Shown here: one piece after another, positions 7,620-15,947 of the stretch
Numbering within the stretch: the stretch's first letter is position 1
Layout of the letters: every line of letters starts with the position of its first letter
Assembly: GCF_001894925.1 (NCBI RefSeq)
Contig: NZ_BCXD01000006.1
Span: forward strand, 231,822-295,821
DNA from: Rhodococcus rhodnii NBRC 100604
Lineage (GTDB): Bacteria > Actinomycetota > Actinomycetes > Mycobacteriales > Mycobacteriaceae
Direction: 5' to 3'
Length of the DNA: 64,000 nucleotides
Position numbers and translations under genes: made by a program
The notes under the pieces: model-generated
Seen by the model: the letters and a program-made list of their open reading frames with translations, nothing else
Database searches by the model: none
What the model was told of the DNA's origin: nothing

Positions 7620-8461
7620 CCTGCGGCGGGGACGCGGGGGCGCAACCACTCGACGAGGTCGCCGAGCACCGTCTCCTGCTCGGGTTCGTTGAAGACCTCG
7701 TGGTAGAGGCCGTCGTAGATCAGGACGGTGAGATCTTGCGACCCGGCGCCGTCGCGAATCAGTTCCGCCGCCGACACGGGTGCCAGCGTGTCGTCGCTGC
7801 CGTGCTGGACGAGGACGGGAAGCGTGAGCTCGGAGAGCCTCGCCGGGAACGATTCGCTCGCGCGGAGCAGGCCCGCCGCGATGCCGGCGGGGACGAGCCC
7901 GTGGTGTACGAGCGGGTCCTCGCGGTACGCCGTGACGACGGCCGCGTCCCGCGAGACGGCCGCCGCGTCGAGCTTCATGACGGGGACGCGCGGGGCGATC
8001 GCGCCCAGGACCTTGCCGATCTCGCGCACCGGACGCGGTGTCCCCGTCGTGACGTCGACGGCGGGCCCGGAGAGCATCAGCGCCTCGAGTTCGCTCTGGT
8101 GGTCCAGTGCGTACGAGAGCGCGATCGCGCCACCCATGCTGTGGCCCAGGAGGAATCGCGGTGCGCCGGGATGCTCGCGTGCGGCGATCGAGAAGAGGGC
8201 GCCGACGTCGCGCACGTAGTCGGACCAGTCGCGCAACAGCATTCGCTTGCCGCCGGAGCGGCCGTGACCGCGGTGATCGAGCGCGTACACCACGAGATCG
8301 AGTTCACCGAGCCGGGCGGCGACGTGGTCGTAGCGTCGTGCGTGTTCGCCGAGCCCGTGGCACAGCACCAGGACGCCGCGCGGCGGGCCGTCGGGCGTCC
8401 ACACGTCGTAGACGATGCGCGTCGCGTCCGTCGATGTGAAGGCCGCCTCCGTGCGGTTCAT
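7610..8461 (-). CDS. monoacylglycerol lipase-like alpha/beta hydrolase
   Basis: This 283-residue serine hydrolase of the Hydrolase_4 (monoglyceride lipase) type resembles mycobacterial Rv0183. The nucleophile is S108 in GHSMGG, the probable acid is D224 in HGSDDTLAP and the base is H254 in GLYHEVFNE. An HGLGEH oxyanion motif lies at 35-40. It probably releases fatty acids from monoacylglycerols. I place the start at the ATG at 8461, which has GAGGAGG upstream, rather than at in-frame ATGs further out (to 8557). The 3' end overlaps gntK by ten bases. Confidence 0.9.
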   Translation of the reverse strand: MNRTEAAFTSTDATRIVYDVWTPDGPPRGVLVLCHGLGEHARRYDHVAARLGELDLVVYALDHRGHGRSGGKRMLLRDWSDYVRDVGALFSIAAREHPGAPRFLLGHSMGGAIALSYALDHQSELEALMLSGPAVDVTTGTPRPVREIGKVLGAIAPRVPVMKLDAAAVSRDAAVVTAYREDPLVHHGLVPAGIAAGLLRASESFPARLSELTLPVLVQHGSDDTLAPVSAAELIRDGAGSQDLTVLIYDGLYHEVFNEPEQETVLGDLVEWLRPRVPAAGQG

Positions 8462-8566
8462 CGCACCCTCCTCGTGTCGTGTGGGTGCATCATGGCACGG
8501 GAGTGGTGCGTGACACACCGATCGCGAGAGGCGACGGTCGGAGTCGGGCACATGCACCCGAGACGC

Positions 8567-8603
8567 GACGAAGGCCCGGAGGCTGAGCCTCCGGGCCTTC
8601 GTC
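8567..8603 (-). terminator. rho-independent terminator after the initiator tRNA
   Basis: Two perfectly complementary 16-base arms (8567-8582 and 8588-8603) flank the 5-base loop CTGAG. The hairpin begins three bases after the tRNA's 3' CCA on the minus strand. No long U-tract follows, as is common in actinobacteria. It also lies between the tRNA and the upstream side of the lipase gene, insulating them. Confidence 0.85.
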
Positions 8604-8605
8604 AG

Positions 8606-8682
8606 TGGTAGCGGGGACAGGATTCGAACCTGCGACCTCTGGGTTATGAGCCCAGCGAGCTACCGAGCTGCTCCACCCCGCG
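8606..8682 (-). tRNA. initiator tRNA-fMet (CAT)
   Basis: This 77-base tRNA has anticodon CAT in the loop CTCATAA, three consecutive G:C pairs at the base of the anticodon stem (GGG...CCC) and an unpaired first acceptor position (C1 opposite U72). The last two are initiator hallmarks. The D-arm, T-arm (GGTTCGAATCC) and acceptor stem CGCGGGG/CCCCGC fold normally. The 3' CCA is encoded. It reads on the minus strand and is followed by a strong hairpin terminator. Confidence 0.97.
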
Positions 8683-8739
8683 TTGCGTTCTCCACTGTAC
8701 ACGACGTGACGAGTGGGTGACGCCAGGGTGACGTGGACG

Positions 8740-9585
8740 TCACCGACCTGCAGAGGTGACGGTCTCGGCGATCAGGGAGGCGAGCACTCCGGGCCCCTCG
8801 TCGGGAATCCAGTGCGACAGGCCGCGCAGCGTGACGAACCGGTAGGGCGCATCGACGTAGCGCGCCGTGCGCTCGGGCCCGGTGGCGTCGATCGCGGCGT
8901 CGCCGTCCGACCACACCATCGTCGTCGGGACCCGGACCTTCGCCGTCAGTGCGCGCGGCGACGACAGCATCATGGCGCGGTACCAGTTGACGGCGCCTCG
9001 GACGACGTCGCGATCCGACAGGAGTTCGGCATCGCGCTCGGCTTCGCGAGGGGCCTGCCCGGTGCGGACCAGAACCTTGCGTGCCAGCGCGGGGCGGGAC
9101 AGTGCGAGTTCGGGCAGACGCGGGATCTGGAACGCGAGCATGTACCAGGACGACAGTGCCTGGCGCGGGTTCGTCCACGAGCGCGCCATCGCCGCCGGAT
9201 GCGGCACCGACACCGCCGTCAGCGAGCGCACGCGATCGGGATGGCCCGCGGCGAGATGCCACGCGACGACCGCGCCCCAATCGTGTCCGGCGACATGGGC
9301 ATTCGGGAGTTCGGCGGCGTCGAGCAGGGCGAGCACGTCTCCGACGAGCGCGCTCGCGCGGTAGTCGCGGATACGCCGCGGGCGCGCGTCGGGGGAGTAG
9401 CCGCGCTGTGTCGGGACGAGCGTGCGGAACCCGGCGTCGTGCAAATGGGCGGCGACGCCGTCCCAGCTACGGGAGTTCTGCGGGAAGCCGTGCAGCAGGA
9501 CGACCGGAGTGCCGTCGAGCGGCCCCGAATCGCGCACGTCGAACCGCAGTCCGTCGTGCGTGAACGAATCCGTCCGCTGTGTCAT
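8740..9585 (-). CDS. alpha/beta hydrolase, epoxide hydrolase type
   Basis: This protein is about 281 residues. It has the oxyanion motif HGFP at 32-35 and the nucleophile motif GHDWGA, where D102 replaces the usual serine, a hallmark of epoxide hydrolases and some dehalogenases. A charge-relay acid follows near WSDGDAAID, and the base is H258 in LSHWIPDEGP. The likely reaction is hydrolysis of epoxides to diols in detoxification or lipid metabolism; a haloalkane dehalogenase role is less likely. I chose the ATG at 9585 with a GGAG site over longer in-frame extensions. It is probably a single-gene unit. Confidence 0.85.
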   Translation of the reverse strand: MTQRTDSFTHDGLRFDVRDSGPLDGTPVVLLHGFPQNSRSWDGVAAHLHDAGFRTLVPTQRGYSPDARPRRIRDYRASALVGDVLALLDAAELPNAHVAGHDWGAVVAWHLAAGHPDRVRSLTAVSVPHPAAMARSWTNPRQALSSWYMLAFQIPRLPELALSRPALARKVLVRTGQAPREAERDAELLSDRDVVRGAVNWYRAMMLSSPRALTAKVRVPTTMVWSDGDAAIDATGPERTARYVDAPYRFVTLRGLSHWIPDEGPGVLASLIAETVTSAGR

Positions 9586-9631
9586 CGCCGCTCCGTCTCG
9601 CTGTTCGTCCGGCATCGGTCGGCCGATGATG

Positions 9632-10276
9632 TCACGACAGCCGGAACTGGACCATGTCCACGGCGTTCTCGATGGTCTCCGCGACGGCGCGCATGCGTTC
9701 GTCGGCGCCGGGGGCCGCGAGTATCCCCTGCCGATCCGCATCGCCCATCGGCACGTACGAGGCGATCTCGTAGAGCCGTTCGCCGAGCCCGCCCGTGAAC
9801 CGCGAGAGCTCCGGTGCCGCAGGAACATCCGAACCCGTCAGATCCGCGAGCCGGCCGAGGAGTCCGTACAGGTGGTCGAGTCGTTCGACGAGACCGGTCC
9901 ACTCGTAGCTCGCGAGCGCCGTCCCCGTGTTCTCGTCGTCCCACACCTCGGCTCGCGCAACGGGATACGGGTCGTCGGGCAGCCACTCGAGGACGCGAAT
10001 CCGCGAGCGCGTGCGGCAGAACAGTTCGTAACGTCCGTCGCCGGCGCGCACGTGCGCTTCGATCCGGGCGAGAGTGCCGACGTCGTAACGCTCGTCGCCA
10101 CCGCCCACTTCGCTTCCGCGTGCGATGAGGACGACGCCGAAGGTGGGCTCGGCCGGGTTCTCGTCCAGCGCGTCCTCGACGAGACGCGCATAGCGTGGCT
10201 CGAAGATGTGCAATGGAAGTCGTTGTCCCGGAAGAAAACACGAACCCAGCGGGAACATCGGCAGCCGCTCGATCAC
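9632..10276 (-). CDS. LON substrate-binding domain protein
   Basis: This 214-residue protein begins IERLPMFPLGSCFLPGQRLPLHIFEPRY, the classic start of the N-terminal domain of Lon protease, but it has no ATPase or protease domain. Stand-alone LON-domain proteins are common in actinobacteria; their partner is unknown and they may bind unfolded proteins. The start is GTG at 10276, which overlaps the DUF309 stop codon (GTGA), so the two genes are translationally coupled. Confidence 0.88.
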   Translation of the reverse strand: MIERLPMFPLGSCFLPGQRLPLHIFEPRYARLVEDALDENPAEPTFGVVLIARGSEVGGGDERYDVGTLARIEAHVRAGDGRYELFCRTRSRIRVLEWLPDDPYPVARAEVWDDENTGTALASYEWTGLVERLDHLYGLLGRLADLTGSDVPAAPELSRFTGGLGERLYEIASYVPMGDADRQGILAAPGADERMRAVAETIENAVDMVQFRLS

Positions 10277-10746
10277 GGGAGCCGCAATCGTGGCACGGGC
10301 AGCGGGGTCTGCAGCCGGTCGGCATCGATCTCGTACTCGACGTGTTCGAGCCACGTCGTGAGACCTGCGATATCGAGTCCGTACGGAGGATCGTTCTCGT
10401 ACAGCCGGATTCGGGAGTGGGCACGGGCGAGCACGGTGCGCGCGCCGGTGACGTTGCCGCGCGCGATGTGCGTGACACCCACGGCGAGCTGGGCGAGTCC
10501 CTGCCACAGATCGCGTTCCTCGGGTGATGCGGCCTTCCAGACGCTCTCGAACACTTCGTGGGCGTGGAAGGGGCGTTCGTGATCGAGCAGGCGCTGGCCT
10601 TCGGTCACCGCCTCGTCGGGGTCGAGTTCGAGATCCTCCGGCATCGGCTCGACGCCGGGAGTGCCGTGCGGAAGCGGGCGGCCGAGACCGTCGCGCGGCC
10701 GCGCGTTGCGGGGCCGGCCGTCGTCGTCGCGATCCCGGTCGGGCAT
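10273..10746 (-). CDS. DUF309 domain protein
   Basis: This 157-residue protein has the DUF309 signature blocks FHAHEVFESVW (60-70), LWQGLAQLAVGVTHIARGN (80-98) and a following helix ending in RIRLYE. The domain is a small helical bundle with conserved His/Glu residues and no confirmed activity. The first 35 or so residues are charged and poorly conserved, so the true start may be the ATG near residue 35 (MPEDLELDPDEAV). It overlaps the LON-domain gene by four bases and forms a two-gene unit with it. Confidence 0.88.
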   Translation of the reverse strand: MPDRDRDDDGRPRNARPRDGLGRPLPHGTPGVEPMPEDLELDPDEAVTEGQRLLDHERPFHAHEVFESVWKAASPEERDLWQGLAQLAVGVTHIARGNVTGARTVLARAHSRIRLYENDPPYGLDIAGLTTWLEHVEYEIDADRLQTPLPVPRLRLP

Positions 10747-10763
10747 GAACCCACCCTAACGGG

Positions 10764-11531
10764 TCATTGCCATGCCGCCCGGGGTTCGGCGGGTGCGGCC
10801 GCGCCGCGAAGCGCGTTCGCGCAGCGAGTCGTCAGCTCCGCCCGGAGCGTCGATTCGTCTGCGCGTGTCAGCCGGACGAGATCGTCGCGGACGTACAGGT
10901 AGCGCCCGTCACCTGCGACGTCGAGCCACGTGAACTGGTCGCGGCAGGGCTCATCGGCGCCGTCGAACGGTCCGAGCAGCATCACGTACCCCGCGGCTTC
11001 GCGTCGGGCGACGATCCCGGCGAGGACGGGCGCGCCCCGCGAGTACGAGGAACGCAGGACACCCGCGGCGCCGGTCGCGGTGAGGTCGTCCGGGTGTGCG
11101 GTGACTTCGGCAGTCCGGCCGGGCGGGACGTTCGTGAGTCCGTGCAGCAGCGTGCCGGCGAGCCACGACAGGTCGGGGTCGGTGCGTCCCGACTGCGCCC
11201 AGACCGTGACGTCACCGGCGGCGTCGTCACCCTGTTCGACGACGACGACGTGACGCCCACGGATCGCGGCGCGGCGACGCAGTTCGGGAGTCGTCGCGGT
11301 GGGGGAGGCGATGAGCGACACCGACAGTTCGGCGTGGCGGAGGACGTCGATCGCCGACGCGAGCGCGGGGTCGTGGTGCGACGTCGTCCACGAGTTCAGT
11401 GCGCGGTCGATGTGCTGTTGGTCGTCGAGGGTCGCTGCCGATCCTCGGTAGTGCAGCGGATGTGGCACATGATCGAGGCCGGTGGCGCTCCAGAGGGCCG
11501 AGAACTGCTCGGACGTCAACGTCGTGTCCAC
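10764..11531 (-). CDS. espG: EspG-family ESX secretion-associated chaperone
   Basis: This 255-residue protein matches EspG in length and layout: LTSEQFSALWSATGLDHVPHPL at the N-terminus, a central beta-sheet region with SLIASPTATTPELRRRAAI, and WLAGTLLHGLTNVPPGR. EspG proteins bind PE/PPE-type substrates in the cytosol and deliver them to type VII (ESX) secretion systems. The start is GTG at 11531, three bases after the stop of the PPE-like gene, so the two are co-transcribed. It is the last gene of a four-gene ESX-accessory cluster that has no ESX core genes within the window. Confidence 0.88.
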   Translation of the reverse strand: MDTTLTSEQFSALWSATGLDHVPHPLHYRGSAATLDDQQHIDRALNSWTTSHHDPALASAIDVLRHAELSVSLIASPTATTPELRRRAAIRGRHVVVVEQGDDAAGDVTVWAQSGRTDPDLSWLAGTLLHGLTNVPPGRTAEVTAHPDDLTATGAAGVLRSSYSRGAPVLAGIVARREAAGYVMLLGPFDGADEPCRDQFTWLDVAGDGRYLYVRDDLVRLTRADESTLRAELTTRCANALRGAAAPAEPRAAWQ

Positions 11532-11534
11532 GGG

Positions 11535-12917
11535 TCAGCCGCCGATCACCGGCGGTGAGACGGGGGCGAGGTCGCCGACGAGTTCGTTGCCGTTGTCGAC
11601 GGTGACGAGGTAACTCGGCGTCTCGTGCTCGGTGTCCTCGGCGCCGTTCGCGCGCGCTCCACCCGGGGCGGCGGCCATCATCGGCGCACCCATTCCGATC
11701 GGCGGGCGTCCCATGCCGGACTTCACCATGTTCGCGCCTGCGGCTGCAGCGGCACCCGCTGCTGCACCGGGGATCGCGCCCGCGGCGGCGCCGGGGGCCG
11801 GTTCACGTTCGTCGCTCCTGCGCCGCGCCGCGCCGCCCGGTCAGCCGCCACCAGCGAAGCCGCCCCCACCGTTGTGGCCGCCGGTGCCGTAGATCCCGGC
11901 ACTGTGGCTCGCGGTGCCGGGCGCTGCGGGGTATGCACCCGCCGTGCCGGCGGCCGTCGACGCCGCGGAAGTGGTGGCAGAGCCGAAGCCGCCCGCCGAT
12001 CCACCCGTGGCATTCCCCGAGGAGCTCGCTGCACCTGGGGCGTCGGCACTCGCCGCCTGTGTGGTGGCGTCCTCACCGTGTGCGCCGTCGCGGGATTCGG
12101 AAATGCCGGAAGTGTTTGGCGTAGCGCCGCTTCCACCTCCCGGTGCGCCGCCGCCCGAGCCCTGTCCCCACGCCGGGGACCCGGAGGGTGTGCCGGTCGA
12201 AGCCGGGGAGACCTCGGTGGGGTGCGGCATGATCGGCACGTCCGTACCGGCGACGGTGTAGCCGGGTGCGTAGATGCTCGACATGATGCGTCGTGCCTCG
12301 TACGTTGCCGCCTGCTTGGCGGTCTCTGCGGCGGCGGCGTCGGTTGCGAGCAGCGGAAGTCGTTGTGGGGGAACGGGGATTGCGGGGATCCGAGTCTGGA
12401 CTGCAGAGGCCGTCACCTCGGCGGCGATGAGCTTGCCGGTGATCTGATCGAGCCCGTCGGACAGTGCCGTGGCGTCCTGCCGGAGATTCAGCACCGAGGC
12501 GACTGCGGCCTGCTGTGCGTCGCCTTCCCAGCCTTCGGTCATCGTGGCGACGAGTGCTGCGAGTTCGGCGGAGATGTCGGCCTTCGCGGCGATCGATTTG
12601 TAGGCGTCCTTGACGGCGCCGATGTCGCCGGAGCGAATGGGCCCGGCCATCGACACGATCTCTTCGAGGGTCATGCCGATGAAATTGTCCATGTGCTGGA
12701 TGTAGGGCGGATCGACCTCGCCGTCGAAGCCGCCGTCGCGGGCGCCCGACGCGTTCAGCCGCCCCTCGACGGCTGCCTCACTGTTGAGCAGGTGGGGGTG
12801 GAGCTTGACGAAGGTGTTGTCAGGGTCGGGTGCTTGAGCGCGCGCGCCCGGATCCTCGGTGCCCAACAGCCCGAACGGAAGCGGTGGCATGTCGGCCGCT
12901 GGAGTGTCCCCGGACAT
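11535..12917 (-). pseudogene. PPE-like/WXG ESX substrate gene interrupted by an in-frame TGA
   Basis: The N-terminal 358 codons (12917 to 11844) begin MSGDTPAADMPPLPFGLLG. They contain a helical domain with a WxG motif (WEG, 130-132, in MTEGWEGDAQQ), then a Gly/Ser/Ala-rich tail. A TGA at 11843-11841 stops the frame. The same frame stays open after it for 101 codons, ending in a conserved tail, EHETPSYLVTVDNGNELVGD then PVSPPVIGG. Related actinobacterial proteins carry such a tail at the end of one polypeptide. The TGA is one base from GGA (Gly) in a Gly-rich stretch. So it is a recent nonsense mutation, a sequencing error, or a case of readthrough. An ATG at 11729 could start a separate 64-residue protein, which I think less likely. 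Confidence 0.75.
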
Positions 12918-13013
12918 GTGCGATTCCCCCTGGTCGTCGGGCCCTCTCCCCGTGCCCGCTTCGCCCGATGCTACTGCACGTCACAGACAGCCGCGCTCGG
13001 GCGGTTGCGGTGT

Positions 13014-13586
13014 TCAGCGCGGCGCGTTCATCGCGTCGAGGATGATCTCGACGGTCTCGTCCATACCCGCGCATCGCTGTTCCGGCGTAGCGCCACCGGT
13101 CATCAGATTCTGGTCCAAGCGGTTGATGAGCACTGCTCCGAATTCGGTTGCGACGATGTCGGCGCACTCGTCTGGCATGTCGGGGTCGATCAATCTGATC
13201 GCCTCTGAACCGGCCACTGGTATCGACGTGGTGTGCTCCGAGAACCTTTCGCGTTGTTCGTCGGCGGTGAAATTGCTCGACAGCACAGTGATCCGATACT
13301 GGCGTGGATCCGTCTTCCACATGCAGCCGAGGGTCGTGTACGAGTCGGCGAGGAAATCGGTGCTCTCCTTGGTGCCAGGGTCGTAACCTGCGCTGCGCAT
13401 GACTTCGTCGCCCAGGTGGTGACACGGATCGAAGGTGACGTGAGGGCGATCCGACATGTCGACATGCCGAGGCGCTTCCGTGGTGGTGGGTGTCTCGATA
13501 TCAACCGCGTCTGGCGTACTGCTGCAAGCGATGGGCAGAGACGCCAGGGCGGCGATCGCACCAGCGCGCAGGACTGAGCGAATCAT
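13014..13586 (-). CDS. DUF3558 family lipoprotein
   Basis: This 190-residue secreted lipoprotein has a short basic start, a hydrophobic segment and the lipobox LPIAC (cleavage before C21). The mature part has the DUF3558 pattern, with FDPCHHLGD near 52-60 and a second Cys in LGCMW. The family is restricted to actinobacteria; many members sit beside ESX genes or are antigens of unknown function. The start codon overlaps the stop of the WXG-like gene (ATGA), so translation is coupled. Confidence 0.88.
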   Translation of the reverse strand: MIRSVLRAGAIAALASLPIACSSTPDAVDIETPTTTEAPRHVDMSDRPHVTFDPCHHLGDEVMRSAGYDPGTKESTDFLADSYTTLGCMWKTDPRQYRITVLSSNFTADEQRERFSEHTTSIPVAGSEAIRLIDPDMPDECADIVATEFGAVLINRLDQNLMTGGATPEQRCAGMDETVEIILDAMNAPR

Positions 13587-13903
13587 GACACCCGGCTCCC
13601 TGAAATGCTCCGAAGCTTGGTGCTTACGCTGCTGTCGGTATCGGCATACGCTTCGCCACCTGCGACGAAGGCTTCACGCATTGCGGTGACGGCGTCGATG
13701 AACCGGTCCAAGCATTCGCTCGTTTCGTTAGCTTTGGCGTTGTATCCAGCTGCCAGCTGATGGCTCGACACGAAGCCTCCGAAGGCACTTCCGATTTCGA
13801 GAGTTCGGGTCAGCGAGCGTGCGTCAACGAGCTTGTCGAGCATGTCGTCGCAGTGTGCGACGCATTTCTCGATGGTTCCTTCGTCGAGTCGTACTACAGC
13901 CAT
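13583..13903 (-). CDS. small WXG100/PE-like ESX-associated protein
   Basis: This 106-residue protein has two long helices joined near GSAFGGF, the size of an ESX WXG100 or PE-type protein. Its C-terminal part ends in AYADTDSS, which fits the YxxxD/E type VII secretion signal (Y-A-D-T-D). No canonical WxG is present. It is probably secreted with, or partners, the PPE-like protein two genes downstream. It is the first gene of the cluster and has a GGGGAGG ribosome-binding site before the ATG. Confidence 0.7.
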   Translation of the reverse strand: MAVVRLDEGTIEKCVAHCDDMLDKLVDARSLTRTLEIGSAFGGFVSSHQLAAGYNAKANETSECLDRFIDAVTAMREAFVAGGEAYADTDSSVSTKLRSISGSRVS

Positions 13904-13937
13904 CGGTGCCTCCCCTGTGCCTCGGCCGTTCGGCCGC

Positions 13938-14540
13938 TCAGCCTAGCGTGGCGGGTTCGGCACCGACGAGTCTGGTGGCGAGGTCGGCATACAGCGTCGC
14001 GACGGCGTCGGGGTCCGTGTACGCGCCCGCCGGGAACCATCGGCACACGTCGACGCACAGCGACATCAGGGCGAGGGTCACGCCCTCGGCATCGGGGGAA
14101 TCGAAATCGCCTGTCGTGATTCCCTTCTCGACGACGCTGCGGAAGAGCGCGGTGATGGATCGACGCACCTCGACCACGGTGAGGTAGTGCTCGGGGGTCA
14201 GCGCGCCGAGCTCGTACTGGACGACCTTGGCGAGGGCGTGATGCGCCGCCTGCCATCGCGTGAATGCCGCGATGAGCGATCGCAACCGGACGACGGGCTG
14301 TTCGCCGGGGAGATCCGACTCGGCGAGCACCTCCTGCGTCTCGCGGTGTCCCTCGTAGCTGATCGCGAAGAGGAGTTCTTCCTTCGACCGATAGTGCGGG
14401 TACATCGCCGCGGGGCTCAGGTCGAGGCGGGCGGCGATCTGACGCGTCGTCGTCCCGCCGTAGCCGTGTTCGGCGAATTCGGCGACGGCCGCCGCACGAA
14501 TGCGCGCCGCGGCCTTCGACCTGCTCATCTCGGGTTCCAT
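13938..14540 (-). CDS. TetR-family regulator
   Basis: This 200-residue regulator has an N-terminal TetR helix-turn-helix (AAAVAEFAEHGYGGTTTRQI, then LDLSPAAMYPHYRSKEELL) and a variable ligand domain. Its C-terminus resembles regulators of acyl-CoA genes. I chose the ATG at 14540 (MEPEMSRSKAA) with an upstream GAGAGGA; an ATG at 14528 also works. It is divergent from the acyl-CoA dehydrogenase at 14705, and two TAAGC-type palindromes lie between them. It therefore probably represses itself and the dehydrogenase-SDR-SDR operon, released by an acyl-CoA. Confidence 0.88.
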   Translation of the reverse strand: MEPEMSRSKAAARIRAAAVAEFAEHGYGGTTTRQIAARLDLSPAAMYPHYRSKEELLFAISYEGHRETQEVLAESDLPGEQPVVRLRSLIAAFTRWQAAHHALAKVVQYELGALTPEHYLTVVEVRRSITALFRSVVEKGITTGDFDSPDAEGVTLALMSLCVDVCRWFPAGAYTDPDAVATLYADLATRLVGAEPATLG

Positions 14541-14617
14541 CGCGCCATCAGTCCTCTCCACGCATGCGCCGGCCTCGGTCGGCGACTGTTGACAGGAGGG
14601 TCGGTCGCGTCTCAGTA

Positions 14618-14650
14618 TAAGCACACGCTTAGAAAATAAGCAGGTGCTTA
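14618..14650. promoter_or_regulatory. two TetR-type operators
   Basis: TAAGCACACGCTTA (14618-14631) and TAAGCAGGTGCTTA (14637-14650) are dyads whose centres are 19 bp apart, about two helical turns. The second is a perfect palindrome around GG. They lie between the divergent TetR gene and the acyl-CoA dehydrogenase, as expected for sites bound by two repressor dimers. Confidence 0.8.
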
Positions 14651-14704
14651 CAACGGCCCGCGGCTCGGCTCGCTGCCGGGCGACCCACGACGAAGGAGCG
14701 ATCG

Positions 14705-15850
14705 ATGCGACGCACCCTGTACGGACCCGACCACGAGGCGTTCCGCGAATCGGCACGCGAGTTCGTGACGCGCAACGTCACGCCGCTCGAGGAGAAGTTC
14801 ATCGAGCAGCGGTTCATCGACCGCGACGTGTGGCTCGAGGCCGGCAAGAACGGCTTCCTCGGCCTCGAGGTCCCCGAGCAGTACGGCGGCAGCGAGGCGG
14901 GCGACTACCGCTTCAACGCCGTTCTCGCCGAGGAGCTCTCGCGCAGCAGCGCTGCGCTCGCATCGAGCTTCGGCATCCACGCGGACGTGTGCGCGCCGTA
15001 CCTCGTCCAGCTGACGACCGAGGAGCAGAAGCAGCGGTGGCTGCCGCGCTTCTGCACGGGCGAACTGCTGACCGCCATCGGCATGACCGAGCCGTCCGGC
15101 GGCTCCGACCTCGCGGCCCTCAAGACGACGGCGGTGCGCGACGGCGACGACTGGATCATCAACGGCTCCAAGACCTTCATCACGAACGGCTACAACGCCG
15201 ACCTCGTGATCGTCGCCGCACGGACGAGCCCCGAGAAGAAGGCGAAGGGCATCACGCTGTTCGCCGTCGAGAACGGCACCGAGGGATTCCAGCGCGGCCG
15301 CAAGCTCGACAAGGTCGGCCAGCCCGAATCCGACACGGCCGAACTGTTCTTCGAGGATGTTCGCGTCCCGAGCGAGAACATCATCGGTGAACTCGATCGC
15401 GGCTTCATCCACATGATGCAGATGCTCCCCCAGGAACGCGTCGGTGCCGCCGTCGCGAACATCGCGCACGCTGCCCCGATCCTCGAGGAGACGCTGCAAT
15501 ATGCGAAGGAGCGCAAGGCGTTCGGGCAGCCGATCGGCTCGCTGCAGTGGAACAAGTTCCTCTTCGCCGACCTCGTCACGCGCGTCGAGGTGACGCAGGC
15601 GTACGTCGATCAGTGTGTCGCCGCCCATGCCGACGGCGAGCTCACGGCGGTGGATGCCGCGAAGGCGAAGTGGTGGACCGCGCAGGTACAGAACGAGGTC
15701 CTCGATCACTGCGTCCAGCTGCACGGCGGCTACGGATTCATGAACGAGTACCGCGCCGCCCGGGCGTGGAAGGACGCGCGTGTCACCAAGATCTGGGCGG
15801 GCTCGAACGAGATCATGAAGGAACTCATCGGCCGCGACCTGGGCCTCTGA
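14705..15850 (+). CDS. acyl-CoA dehydrogenase
   Basis: This 381-residue flavoprotein has the family blocks GMTEPSGGSDLAALKTTA (about 123-140) for FAD and substrate contact, and a C-terminal QLHGGYGFMNEYRAAR. It oxidises acyl-CoA to 2-enoyl-CoA and passes electrons to ETF. The site occupied by the catalytic Glu in MCAD (YEGT) is replaced by AGSNEIM, so the base must lie elsewhere, as in isovaleryl- or long-chain types. It has a GAAGGAG ribosome-binding site, is the first gene of an operon with two SDRs, and lies beside TetR-type operators. Substrate chain length cannot be read from the sequence. Confidence 0.93.
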   Translation: MRRTLYGPDHEAFRESAREFVTRNVTPLEEKFIEQRFIDRDVWLEAGKNGFLGLEVPEQYGGSEAGDYRFNAVLAEELSRSSAALASSFGIHADVCAPYLVQLTTEEQKQRWLPRFCTGELLTAIGMTEPSGGSDLAALKTTAVRDGDDWIINGSKTFITNGYNADLVIVAARTSPEKKAKGITLFAVENGTEGFQRGRKLDKVGQPESDTAELFFEDVRVPSENIIGELDRGFIHMMQMLPQERVGAAVANIAHAAPILEETLQYAKERKAFGQPIGSLQWNKFLFADLVTRVEVTQAYVDQCVAAHADGELTAVDAAKAKWWTAQVQNEVLDHCVQLHGGYGFMNEYRAARAWKDARVTKIWAGSNEIMKELIGRDLGL

Positions 15851-15947
15851 GCCACGATCGGACGGGCTCGTCGGCACCCACCGATGCGGTGAGCCCGTCC
15901 GGTTTGCTACACCTGTTGTGACCACGACTACACCGATGGAGTGTTGT

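Noticed and set aside
11538..11729. Separate small gene starting at the ATG at 11729
   Set aside because: It is in the same frame as the PPE-like gene, and its tail looks like the normal C-terminus of that protein, so one interrupted gene is the simpler reading.
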